Source of the DNA: Bacteroidota bacterium
Lineage (GTDB): Bacteria; Bacteroidota; Bacteroidia; UKL13-3
NCBI GenBank assembly: GCA_040388375.1
Contig: JAZKBU010000002.1
Span: forward strand, 124,001-188,000
DNA: 64,000 nucleotides
Reading direction: 5' to 3'
The notes below the pieces were generated by a model, which worked only from the letters and a program-made list of their open reading frames with translations, did not search any database and was not told where the DNA came from. Position numbers and translations under genes: made by a program. How positions within the stretch are numbered: the stretch's first letter is position 1; each line of letters opens with the position of its first letter. Shown here piece after piece: positions 9,690 to 18,666 of this stretch.

Positions 9690-10640
9690 TTAGTCAATAT
9701 TTTTTGTGTATTTATTATTTATGTAATCGCGCAAATGAGCACATTGCTCTTTATATTTTTGATAGCTTACACTATCGGTATGTAATGGTTTATGGTTTAT
9801 TAACATATTGTACTTTTGAAAATCATTTAAGTAATCAATACTGTTTTTATCAAAACAAGTAGCTGTAAATTTTTGCCAAACGTAATTTATTGCCAACTCA
9901 TTGGGGTGTACCAAATCTTCTTTATAAAATCTGTAGTCACGTAGTTCATCTATTACAATTTCGTAAGCAGGAAAATAAAAACAATTAGTAGGATTAGTAT
10001 TTACAATTTGATGAACCAACAGATGTAATATTGATTTACTAATGTTGTTCTCATATAAGCCATCACGTACATACCTAACGGGACTAACGCTCCAAAGCAT
10101 TTTTATAGTTGGGTTTATTTGTTTTATACTTTGCCAAACGGTTTCAAACTGATTATATAGCTCATCAATAGACAGCAATTTTTTATTAAATAAATCAGCA
10201 GATAGCTTATGGTTATTGGTTACTTTTTTTTGTGTAGGTAAGTACTCATAAACCCAGGCAGAACCTAAGGTAATAAACAACCAATCAGCTTGTTTTAATT
10301 GATTATGTGCTTGTGCTATCTGGGTATTTACATTGGCTATTAACTTTGCTTTATCAGCACTTGAAAACGAACCATGGTGTTGCATACTATGCCATAGACC
10401 ATCATGTAAAACAAGTTCTTCTTCTGTTAAATTTTTGTTACCAACGTAATCTTGCAAATGGCTGAATATACTATGCGGATTAAACACAATGCCATTAGGA
10501 TTCAGCATGATGTTAAAACCATTTTCTTGCATTTTAGCAGCCATGTTTTCGGCAAAGCATGAACCAACAGCCAGCATTGAATCATTCATATTCAATGTAT
10601 TTGCAAGTGGCTTTATGTTATAATCAATACTAAATTTCAT
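9690..10640 (-). CDS. GSCFA-domain (SGNH-like hydrolase) protein
   Basis: A 316-residue protein named for the motif GSCFAENMA near residue 27. In SGNH-like enzymes the serine of this first block is the nucleophile. Further family blocks are visible: FNPHSIF near residue 53, LGSAWVYE near residue 127, SVSPVRYVRDG near residue 185, and DLVHPNELAINYVW near residue 240, whose D-x-x-H fits the catalytic Asp-His of the SGNH fold. There is no signal peptide, so it is probably cytoplasmic. Substrates of GSCFA proteins are not well defined; an esterase or acyl-transfer reaction is likely by fold. It is the first gene of a two-gene unit and diverges from phoH with a 194-bp gap. Confidence 0.9.
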   Translation of the reverse strand: MKFSIDYNIKPLANTLNMNDSMLAVGSCFAENMAAKMQENGFNIMLNPNGIVFNPHSIFSHLQDYVGNKNLTEEELVLHDGLWHSMQHHGSFSSADKAKLIANVNTQIAQAHNQLKQADWLFITLGSAWVYEYLPTQKKVTNNHKLSADLFNKKLLSIDELYNQFETVWQSIKQINPTIKMLWSVSPVRYVRDGLYENNISKSILHLLVHQIVNTNPTNCFYFPAYEIVIDELRDYRFYKEDLVHPNELAINYVWQKFTATCFDKNSIDYLNDFQKYNMLINHKPLHTDSVSYQKYKEQCAHLRDYINNKYTKNID

Positions 10641-10834
10641 TCAAAAAATTAATCTCTTACGTTCTTTTTAAATTTATAGCTGGTTCACTTCGTCCATAAA
10701 AACAGCAGTATCAGTGAAGCGTTCAAATTTACTCAATTCACATGTGTTTAAAAGTTTATTATAAAATTTAAATGGTTTAAATACATTTTTGATAAAACAC
10801 AAGTGTTTATTACTATTAATTACTAACTAACAAT

Positions 10835-12235
10835 ATGGCTAAGAAAATTGTCGCGAAGAAGAAAGTAACCAAAGTAGCTGCAAAAAAAACTACTGCGGTA
10901 AAAAAAGAAACTGCTCAAAAGAAAATATTTGTATTGGATACATCTGTTATTTTATTTGACCATAATGCCATTAAAAATTTCCAGGAACATAATGTAGCTA
11001 TACCTATTACGGTGTTAGAGGAACTTGATAACTTTAAAAAGGGCAACGATACCATCAACTTTGAAGCCCGCGAATTCATCAGGTACTTAGACAAACTTTC
11101 GGGTGAATATACTATACAAAACTGGATGCCTATTAACGGGCCCAAACGGGGTATGTTTAAGGTTATAATGAATGAAAAGCCAAAAGGTATTGATGCACAA
11201 ATAGTATTTGGCGAACGCAAGGCTGACCATAAAATTATTAATGCTGCTACTGTAATGAAGGAAGAAAATCCTGAATGTAAAGTAGTATTAATTACCAAGG
11301 ATGTAAACCTTAGGCTTAAAGCCAAATCATTAAACTTACATGCGGAAGATTATGAAACGGGTAAGATAAAAAATCTGGAAGGTTTATACAGTGGCAATTC
11401 AATTATAGAAAAAGTAAAACCAAGTGTTATTGAAGAAATATACGCCAAAGGTTTTGTGCATTACGAATTTGCTATTAAACAACGCCCTAAAGCCAATCAT
11501 TATTTTATTTTAAAAAACGATAAAACCTCCGTGCTTTGTTTTTACGAAGCAGATACAGAATGCTTAAAAAGAGTAGATAAACAAACTGGCCACGGTATTA
11601 AACCACGTAATGCGGAACAAGCTTTTGCTTTACATGCGGTACTAAACCCAAAGGTAAGTTTGGTTACTATACAAGGTATGGCTGGTACTGGTAAAACCCT
11701 TTTGGCTTTAGCCGGGGCTTTACAGCAACGTTCTGATTTCAGACAGATTTATTTGGCAAGGCCTATTATTCCTTTAAACAACCGCGATATTGGTTTTTTA
11801 CCGGGCGATATTAAATCAAAAATTAACCCATACATGGAACCGCTGTGGGATAATTTAAAAATGATTCAGAACCAATGGAAAGAAAGCGATAAAGAATACC
11901 AGAAATTAACTGAAATGGTTAACAACGAAAAAATAATGATTTCGCCACTGGCTTATATCAGGGGTAGAAGTTTATCGAACATTATTTTTATAATAGATGA
12001 AGCACAAAACTTAACACCACTGGAGGTAAGAACCATTATTACCCGTGCGGGCGAAGGAACCAAAATAATTTTTACAGGCGATATTCACCAGATAGATACA
12101 CCTTACCTTGATTCGCAATCAAACGGATTATCGTATTTAATGGATAGGATAAAAGACAACGAAATGTATGCGCATATAACCTTAGAAAAAGGAGAACGAA
12201 GTGAACTGGCTAATTTAGCTAACCAGTTATTATAA
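10835..12235 (+). CDS. PhoH family protein: PIN domain plus PhoH-like ATPase
   Basis: A 466-residue fusion of an N-terminal PIN domain (residues ~31-170, beginning FVLDTSVILFD with the first acidic metal-binding position) and a PhoH ATPase domain (~260-460). The ATPase has Walker A GMAGTGKT near residue 281 and Walker B IIDEAQN near residue 386. PIN-PhoH proteins are linked to RNA unwinding and cleavage. Before the PIN domain lies a ~30-residue tail made almost entirely of K, A, V and T, which looks like a nucleic-acid-binding extension. ATG 10835 keeps this tail; no second start directly follows it. The gene is followed by a long bidirectional terminator. Confidence 0.95.
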   Translation: MAKKIVAKKKVTKVAAKKTTAVKKETAQKKIFVLDTSVILFDHNAIKNFQEHNVAIPITVLEELDNFKKGNDTINFEAREFIRYLDKLSGEYTIQNWMPINGPKRGMFKVIMNEKPKGIDAQIVFGERKADHKIINAATVMKEENPECKVVLITKDVNLRLKAKSLNLHAEDYETGKIKNLEGLYSGNSIIEKVKPSVIEEIYAKGFVHYEFAIKQRPKANHYFILKNDKTSVLCFYEADTECLKRVDKQTGHGIKPRNAEQAFALHAVLNPKVSLVTIQGMAGTGKTLLALAGALQQRSDFRQIYLARPIIPLNNRDIGFLPGDIKSKINPYMEPLWDNLKMIQNQWKESDKEYQKLTEMVNNEKIMISPLAYIRGRSLSNIIFIIDEAQNLTPLEVRTIITRAGEGTKIIFTGDIHQIDTPYLDSQSNGLSYLMDRIKDNEMYAHITLEKGERSELANLANQLL

Positions 12236-12248
12236 AACTATAAACCAT

Positions 12249-12286
12249 AAAAAAGGGTGCTTTAAATATTTAAAGCACCCTTTTTT
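12249..12286. terminator. Bidirectional terminator between phoH and the DUF3857 gene
   Basis: A perfect 18-bp inverted repeat (12249-12266 and 12269-12286) with a TA centre. A6 on one side and T6 on the other serve both converging genes, whose stops are at 12235 and 12304. Confidence 0.92.
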
Positions 12287-12303
12287 GTTTTTTAAACTAT
12301 GGT

Positions 12304-15300
12304 TTATTTAAAACCAATTTGTAATGAATCGTTCTCCGAAATTTTGTTAAAGAACTCTTTAAACTCTGCATAATCTTTTGGTGTAATAATTACATCTTTA
12401 CATTTTAACTCACGTACTGCCACTAATTTATTGGGTAATACTTTATACGTAATTGAATAGTCTATTCCTTTACAGTTTAACTTCACATTTTTAGGAACAT
12501 CAGCCAATAGTTTACCTTTAGGGTACTCAATGGTTATTTGCTCTTTCACTGTTTCAGCATCGGTTAACTCCCACATATTAAATGCATAGTTTCTTGTATC
12601 GGTCGATACAAAATCAACGGCACGGTAAGCATCCGTCCAAGGCATTCTAAAAATTTTTAAACCTGCTACATCGGTAAATACATTTTTAGTATTGAACACA
12701 TAGTTGTACGATACGGTATCGTTCAATGTTTTTAAATCGCTAAAGCTTAAGCTGGTTAAAGTAACCGTATTGGTAAAGTCACTGCTTAATGATTCAAGCA
12801 TTTCTTTCTCTTGCTTTTCTTTACCTATATCAGCATAAGTGGAGCGTGTTCCTTCTGCAAATACACCTGAGCGATAACTGGTACGTTTGGCATTTAAAAC
12901 ATTGTTATCAAAAGTTAAATTGGTTTCACGCCATATTGCATTTAAAGCACGTTTCGAATCTTTAATTGGCAATAATGTAGAAGTAGTTTTGGTATTTTTT
13001 GGAATAAACAACGACTTAGCATGTAACAAGTTATTACCTAAAGTACCAAACGATAATTTTTGTGAAGTTAACTCAATATAATACGGTTGTTTATCAAGTA
13101 CGGCATAAGCTATACAATGGTTAAAGTTAATGCTTGGCAATACCATATCAGAGTCACCATTGTTACGGGTATTTACCAATATTAAATTGGCTTCTATACC
13201 TACTTCTTTTGCCATTGATACAAACAAGGTTGATAAATCTTTACAATCGCCCAGCTTAGTATTTAAAGTACTTGCCGCTTTTTTAGGCACGTGCGAACTT
13301 TGTAAGAATGCAATACTGCTATAGCTAATATTACTTTCAATATAGTTGTAAATTATTTTGGCTTTTTCTAATTGGCTTAAACCTGTTTTGTTTTTAAACA
13401 AATTGGCTACTGTTTCTTTTACCTCATAGTTAGCTTCCGATTTTGATTCTGATAAATCAGCATACCAATTAGCTATATAGTTCCAATCCTCAATTGACGA
13501 TATTTCTAAAGCAATACCAATATCGGCCAGAGGTGGTGCATACGACTCCTGTTTTAAAGCCGGTTTATTGTTTTGCTCCCACACATACATTTTAAAATCA
13601 TCAAACTCGCTTTCCTCCGGTTTGTTGTCAGCGTTAATCATTTGGTATTTAAATTTTTTATCCTTTGGTAGTATTAAACTATAACGTGTTAAACCTGCCG
13701 GAAAGAAATAGTTAAAGGTAAATTTATCCCAAAAATGTTCTGATAGTTTACCTGAATAATAGCTTTCAATTTTATATAACATATGTATAGCATCACCTGG
13801 CTCCAAAGCGGTAAACACAAAATAATTATCGCGTGTTTCAGCTTGTACTTTGCTACCATCAGCCTTAAATACTTCTGCTTTATCAACTATTAAACGTTGT
13901 GAGTAGCCATTGTATGATACCGAGTATTCTTTCCATGTATCAATACCTGCCTGGTTAAATACTTTTATAACCAATTCCGATTTTTCTTCGGTAGCACCTT
14001 CCGGATATACAATGCGTTCCATTTCATTCAATAAAATAATGCTATTGTCTTCAGGGAAATCTTCTGCTTTAGGCGATTTTTTAAATATTTCAACCGCATT
14101 CACTTTTTTAAATTTCTCAAACAATTCTTTTTTACCTTCTAATTTACGCAATTGTTTACGTGCATCATAATCAGTCGGGTCAAAGTAAATAGCTTTGTTA
14201 TACGCATTTTTAGCTTCTACTTCTTTGCCTTCCATACTCATGTAAATATTACCCAAAGTATTCCACGATGAACCATGTGTTGGGGCTATTTCAGTTACTT
14301 GTAATTGCCATTTCACCGCATTTTCATAATCTTGTTTACCTAAATACAAATCGCTTAAATCGTTGTAATATTGGGTAGCATAAGGGTAATCAGTAACACG
14401 TTTGGTGTAAATTTTAAAACCTTCGGCTGAGTTACCTAACTTAATACTGTTATCGGCTAATTGGGTTAATGATCTATCGCGGTAATTGTTTTTAAGGTAT
14501 TTTTTCAATACGGCATTCCCTGCTCCAATATCTTTACTTCCATTTGACTCTACTGCATATTTTAACGAAACAAAATCGTACACATCAGGGTATTTCACAT
14601 AAGCATTATTGATAACCTGAATAAGCTTATCATATTGTTTACGCTGACTTAATAAGTTAATATTTACTAACTCGGTATAAACTGTTTTACCATAATTATC
14701 TTCTAATTTATGTAATAAGGTTTCTACTTCATCGTAATCTTCTTTGTTATACGCTTCGTCTATCAGCAACTTAATAGCATACATTGATTCCGGGTCGTCT
14801 AACTTAATACGGCCTTGCTCTTTAGTTAAGTCCGTATTGTTATCATCCTTATCATAAGCATCAATTAACAGTTGACCAATAATGGTGCTTTTTGGATTGG
14901 CATCTTTTAGTTTTTGTAAAATTTTACGGGCATCATATACTTTATCATTACGCATGTATATTTCAGCAAGCATCATTAAATCAATAAAATTATCAGGTGA
15001 TTTTGCTAATTTTTTCACGAAATAATCTTCCGCAAAAAAGGCTATGCTATTGGTATCAGTTGTATTGTCTTTTTTATACGCTTGGTATGACGACATATAG
15101 GTTAAACCATTTATTGGCATTGCATTTTCATCGGTAATACGCAACATAAAGTTAGCGCGGTTAACCTCGCTTTTACCCACCTGAACTAGTATTCTGTTAT
15201 AACCTTGTGTTAACTTCACTTTGGTAGCATAGTTATCAAGGTCGTTATTACGTTCTTCTTTTTCAGCTATTACTACTTTATCGTTTAACCAAACTTTAAG

Positions 15301-16047
15301 TGAACCACTCACTCCTGCTCTTAAATAAACAGTTTGGTCTGTTGGGCTGTTTACATACGTTTGCGCATAAATAATAGAGCTGTTTAAGCTAAACTGAAAA
15401 GAAAAATCAACCCAATTATCCTCACGAATAACGGGTATGGTTTGCCAACCTACTTTTGCATTTACTTTGTTTTTAAATACCGCATCTGCTTGTGGTTTTT
15501 CAACTGCTCCAAAGTTTTTATTAAATCCACTGGCCGATGTATTATCAAAAGTGCCTAAAAATTGCCATTGGGTAATAGCCATTTGTTTTTTATGCTCTTC
15601 AACAGCTTTCTTTAATTGGTTTGCATTTTCATAATGGTAGCCCAACATTTGATTTGCCATGGCTTTCATGGTTCCATTGGCTTTTGGGTCAGCAATTACT
15701 TTTTGTAAAAAAGCCAATTGTTCATCCGTCTTTTTTCCATAATTAATATTTAAACAACCTGTTGACCACAATGCAAAAGCATAGGCATAAGGTTCATCCG
15801 TATTTTCAAAAAAGGTTTTAAAATACTTAAAAGCTTCAGTAGGTTTTGATTCAAACCTATTCATAATTGATAATGCTAAGGCTGCCTCGGCTTTTGTAGC
15901 AGGTTCGTTAACAGCTTTTTCAAAAAATTCTTTGGCTTCTTTGCGGTTGTTTTGATTCAATAAATCCCAACCTTTTTGAAGCTTTTGAGCAAAAATAATA
16001 TTTGCAAACAGGAGTAATAAGCTACAGCTTATCAAAAGTTTTTTCAT
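12304..16047 (-). CDS. TPR / DUF3857 / transglutaminase-like exported protein
   Basis: 1247 residues with a signal peptide ending at IIFAQ. Residues ~25-150 are TPR-like helices. Residues ~165-300 form a beta-sandwich-like module (LKVWLNDKVV, YNRILVQVGK). Residues ~345-660 are further TPRs, including ATQYYNDLSDLYLGKQDYEN and GSSWNTLGNIY. Residues ~690-840 match DUF3857 (YSVSYNGYSQRL, LEPGDAIHMLYKIE). A transglutaminase-like domain follows at ~915-1000, with Cys in LGDCKD (~934), His in NFNHCIAYA (~977) and an acidic residue in YYIELTS (~990), consistent with a catalytic triad. The protein is probably periplasmic. DUF3857-transglutaminase proteins are common in Bacteroidota but poorly characterised, so substrate and reaction are unknown. 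It converges on phoH with a shared terminator. Confidence 0.93.
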   Translation of the reverse strand: MKKLLISCSLLLLFANIIFAQKLQKGWDLLNQNNRKEAKEFFEKAVNEPATKAEAALALSIMNRFESKPTEAFKYFKTFFENTDEPYAYAFALWSTGCLNINYGKKTDEQLAFLQKVIADPKANGTMKAMANQMLGYHYENANQLKKAVEEHKKQMAITQWQFLGTFDNTSASGFNKNFGAVEKPQADAVFKNKVNAKVGWQTIPVIREDNWVDFSFQFSLNSSIIYAQTYVNSPTDQTVYLRAGVSGSLKVWLNDKVVIAEKEERNNDLDNYATKVKLTQGYNRILVQVGKSEVNRANFMLRITDENAMPINGLTYMSSYQAYKKDNTTDTNSIAFFAEDYFVKKLAKSPDNFIDLMMLAEIYMRNDKVYDARKILQKLKDANPKSTIIGQLLIDAYDKDDNNTDLTKEQGRIKLDDPESMYAIKLLIDEAYNKEDYDEVETLLHKLEDNYGKTVYTELVNINLLSQRKQYDKLIQVINNAYVKYPDVYDFVSLKYAVESNGSKDIGAGNAVLKKYLKNNYRDRSLTQLADNSIKLGNSAEGFKIYTKRVTDYPYATQYYNDLSDLYLGKQDYENAVKWQLQVTEIAPTHGSSWNTLGNIYMSMEGKEVEAKNAYNKAIYFDPTDYDARKQLRKLEGKKELFEKFKKVNAVEIFKKSPKAEDFPEDNSIILLNEMERIVYPEGATEEKSELVIKVFNQAGIDTWKEYSVSYNGYSQRLIVDKAEVFKADGSKVQAETRDNYFVFTALEPGDAIHMLYKIESYYSGKLSEHFWDKFTFNYFFPAGLTRYSLILPKDKKFKYQMINADNKPEESEFDDFKMYVWEQNNKPALKQESYAPPLADIGIALEISSIEDWNYIANWYADLSESKSEANYEVKETVANLFKNKTGLSQLEKAKIIYNYIESNISYSSIAFLQSSHVPKKAASTLNTKLGDCKDLSTLFVSMAKEVGIEANLILVNTRNNGDSDMVLPSINFNHCIAYAVLDKQPYYIELTSQKLSFGTLGNNLLHAKSLFIPKNTKTTSTLLPIKDSKRALNAIWRETNLTFDNNVLNAKRTSYRSGVFAEGTRSTYADIGKEKQEKEMLESLSSDFTNTVTLTSLSFSDLKTLNDTVSYNYVFNTKNVFTDVAGLKIFRMPWTDAYRAVDFVSTDTRNYAFNMWELTDAETVKEQITIEYPKGKLLADVPKNVKLNCKGIDYSITYKVLPNKLVAVRELKCKDVIITPKDYAEFKEFFNKISENDSLQIGFK

Positions 16048-16131
16048 GCGCTTTTTAGTATTGATAAAGTGCTAAGAAACTACTTTTATTGAAAAGTTAA
16101 AAATAAATTTAAATAATTAAAAAATAATTTA

Positions 16132-16800
16132 TTACGCGTAAGAAGGGATGGCTTCATTTTCTATAATAATAACTCCTTTTGCATTTTTTTGAGCCACTTT
16201 ATACATAGCCTTAGCTATTACCGATGCTTCTATTGGTTTGTATTTTTTAAGACCACCCAACATAAATAACGAAAATGGTTTCATAACAACTTGCGCTAGT
16301 TTTTCACCCAACCTAAACTCCCTCCTATCACCTAACAATAAAGAAGGCCTGAACACATAAAAACTATTAAATGCTATATGTTTAATGGCTTCTTCTGTTT
16401 CACCTTTCACCCTGTTATAAAAAATAGTAGAAAGCGGATTGGCACCCAAAGCCGATACCAAATAAAAATTTTGCGAGCCTTGCTTATATGTTTCTTTGGC
16501 TAACTGATAACAATATTTGTAATCTACTTTTCTAAACTCAGCCTGGCTGCCTGCTTTTTTAATGGTAGTACCAAGGCAACAAAAAACATCATTGGCTTTC
16601 AATAAGTGCTGTACCATTGTTAAATCATCAAAATCAGTAATTACCTGTTTCAGCTTGGGCGAAGCAATGGATAATTCTTTTCTTACCAAAGCTATTACCG
16701 TTTCGTACTCACCTGCTTCTATTAAGTTATACAAAAGTTGTTTGCCTATTAGCCCACTGGCACCTGCAATAATTGCCGTTTTCATTTGTATTTTTTCCAT
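16132..16800 (-). CDS. NAD(P)-binding atypical SDR, TIP30/HTATIP2-like
   Basis: A 222-residue Rossmann-fold protein. The nucleotide-binding loop GASGLIGKQ lies near residue 13 and FRPSLLLGDRRE near residue 150, a pattern of the extended/atypical SDR family related to TIP30 and oligoketide-cyclase-associated proteins. LVSALGA fits the SDR serine region and YNRVKGE fits the YxxxK position. The encoded start may be ATG 16800 or the internal ATG fifteen bases later (MKTAIIAGASG); the latter gives the more typical N-terminus. The gene lies 84 bp upstream of the DUF3857 gene in the same direction and has no recognisable terminator between them. The substrate is unknown. Confidence 0.87.
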   Translation of the reverse strand: MEKIQMKTAIIAGASGLIGKQLLYNLIEAGEYETVIALVRKELSIASPKLKQVITDFDDLTMVQHLLKANDVFCCLGTTIKKAGSQAEFRKVDYKYCYQLAKETYKQGSQNFYLVSALGANPLSTIFYNRVKGETEEAIKHIAFNSFYVFRPSLLLGDRREFRLGEKLAQVVMKPFSLFMLGGLKKYKPIEASVIAKAMYKVAQKNAKGVIIIENEAIPSYA

Positions 16801-16906
16801 TTATAATTATTTACAAATAAAAGTAATAAACCTTAAGCACCAATCATTAAAAATTAGGTGCAGAGTTGTTATAATTGCATAGCAAAAAATCAAACAAATT
16901 TAAATT

Positions 16907-17698
16907 ATGTCAAATAACCACGAAATTGATTACCGCATTTTTGGAAGCGAAATGCAATGTGTAGAAATAGAACTTGATCCAAACGAAACTGTAATGGCAG
17001 AGCCGGGCAGTTTTATGATGATGAATGATGGTATACAAATGCAAACCCTTTTTGGCGATGGCAGCCAGCAAAACGCAGGTATACTCGGTAAGTTATTTAG
17101 TGCGGGCAAACGCTTGCTTACTGGCGAAAGTTTATTTATGACTGCTTATACCAATATAGGTCACGGAAAAAAACAAGTAACCTTTGCTGCGCCATATCCG
17201 GGTAAAATTATTGCACTTGATTTATTGCGTTTGGGTAATAGAGTAATTTGCCAAAAAGATTCGTTTTTATGTGCAGCCAAAGGCGTAGCAGTTGGTATTG
17301 AGTTTCAACGTAAGTTAGGTACCGGCTTATTTGGTGGCGAAGGTTTTATTATGCAAAAACTGGAAGGCGATGGTTTGTGTTTTGTACATGCTGGTGGTCA
17401 CGTAGAAGAGCGCGAATTGCAACCGGGCGAAATGCTTAAGATAGATACAGGTTGTATAGTAGCTTTTACAAAAGATATTGAGTACGATATTCAATTTGTT
17501 GGCGGTATTAAAAATACTTTATTTGGTGGCGAAGGAGTGTTTTTTGCAACCTTACGCGGACCCGGAAAAGTTTGGATACAAACATTACCTATTAGCCGTT
17601 TAGCTGGACGTATATTACAATACGGAACACGTGGCGGTAAAGAGCAAGGAAGTATTTTAGGCGGACTTGGTAATATTTTGGATGGTGATGGTTTTTAA
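16907..17698 (+). CDS. AIM24 / TIGR00266 family protein
   Basis: 263 residues matching the AIM24-like (TIGR00266) family, a conserved beta-rich fold found in bacteria and mitochondria. Visible hallmarks are the early VMAEPGSFMMMNDGIQM near residue 29, the glycine-rich centre GTGLFGGEGFIMQKLEGDG near residue 145, and GGIKNTLFGGEGVFFATLRG near residue 195. There is no signal peptide. The biochemical role of bacterial members is not established; the yeast protein affects mitochondrial inner-membrane organisation. It is a single gene with its own terminator, divergent from the TIP30-like gene. Confidence 0.93.
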   Translation: MSNNHEIDYRIFGSEMQCVEIELDPNETVMAEPGSFMMMNDGIQMQTLFGDGSQQNAGILGKLFSAGKRLLTGESLFMTAYTNIGHGKKQVTFAAPYPGKIIALDLLRLGNRVICQKDSFLCAAKGVAVGIEFQRKLGTGLFGGEGFIMQKLEGDGLCFVHAGGHVEERELQPGEMLKIDTGCIVAFTKDIEYDIQFVGGIKNTLFGGEGVFFATLRGPGKVWIQTLPISRLAGRILQYGTRGGKEQGSILGGLGNILDGDGF

Positions 17699-17718
17699 TT
17701 AAACCGGTTATTATAATT

Positions 17719-17750
17719 AAAAAAGGCTGGTGGAAACACTGGCTTTTTTT
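17719..17750 (+). terminator. Terminator after the AIM24-like gene
   Basis: A hairpin with arms AAAAAGGCTGGTG and CACTGGCTTTTTT around a GAAA loop, with three G-T wobble pairs, followed by a T run. Confidence 0.75.
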
Positions 17751-17787
17751 ATACAAATAATTTTCTCATTAAGAAATTAAAATGTGA

Positions 17788-18594
17788 TTATTTAAAAGGG
17801 CTATCTTTTTCTTTTGCAATGGTGTTATAAACCAATTTATCTAATATGCGTGGTACAAATTTTTGTAATAAGTAACTCAATTTACCTTGCATAGTTAAAA
17901 CCTGATGAGCCCTTCTATGGGTAATCATTTTGAGTATGTAATCGGCTACTGTTTCAGCAGGCATTAGTTTCTTTTCATCAAAAGGACTTTCGGCCTGACT
18001 TCTGGCATCTTTGTTTAAAGCAGCATTGCGTATGTTAGAAGCTGTATAACCCGGACATATAACACCTACGTGTAAACCTTTTTTTAAGTTTTCAATGCGT
18101 AGTGATTCTAAAAAACCTTCCATTGCAAATTTACTGGCACTGTAACCCGTACGGCCCGGCAATCCTTTAAAGCCTGCTACTGAGCTAACTCCTATTACAC
18201 TGCCTTTTTCTTTTAACAAATAAGGCATGGCATATTTGGTACAATATACTGTTCCCCAAAAATTGGTATCCATTACTTGCTTTATTACCGTTAAATCTAA
18301 CTCCGCAAATAAAGCACGCATGCTTATACCAGCGTTGTTAATTAAAACATGTATGGTATGGTACTCATGAATGGTATGTGCTATTAAATCTCTACAATCA
18401 TTCTCATCACTTACATCGCATTTCACCAATAAACAAGAAGCACCTAATACTTCACAATTGTTTTTTACATGTGTCAGTTTATCAGTATTACGCGCAGCCA
18501 ATACCAACTTTGCTCCTTGTTTGGCAAAAGCATAAGCACAAGCCTCGCCAATGCCTGATGATGCTCCGGTAATGATGATTACTTTATTTTTCAA
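17788..18594 (-). CDS. Short-chain dehydrogenase/reductase (classical SDR)
   Basis: A 268-residue SDR with all classical motifs: the cofactor loop TGASSGIGEA (residues 9-18), LINNAGISM near residue 86, the catalytic Ser in GVSSVAG and Tyr/Lys in GYSASKFAMEG near residue 153. ARNTDKL after the second strand points to NADP preference. The extended C-terminus (LLQKFVPRILDKLVYNTIAK) is amphipathic and may associate with membranes. The substrate is not evident. It is 72 bp downstream of the thioredoxin-fold gene on the same strand, and converges on the AIM24-like gene. Confidence 0.92.
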   Translation of the reverse strand: MKNKVIIITGASSGIGEACAYAFAKQGAKLVLAARNTDKLTHVKNNCEVLGASCLLVKCDVSDENDCRDLIAHTIHEYHTIHVLINNAGISMRALFAELDLTVIKQVMDTNFWGTVYCTKYAMPYLLKEKGSVIGVSSVAGFKGLPGRTGYSASKFAMEGFLESLRIENLKKGLHVGVICPGYTASNIRNAALNKDARSQAESPFDEKKLMPAETVADYILKMITHRRAHQVLTMQGKLSYLLQKFVPRILDKLVYNTIAKEKDSPFK

Positions 18595-18666
18595 ATGGGG
18601 TGTATTGTATTTTGCATGTTGGTTTTAAAGTTAATTTAAAAACCAACCTATAGCGATTATAATTGA

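Noticed and set aside
10915-11325. Minus-strand ORF of 136 codons
   Set aside because: Fully antisense to the PIN-PhoH gene, without recognisable domain.
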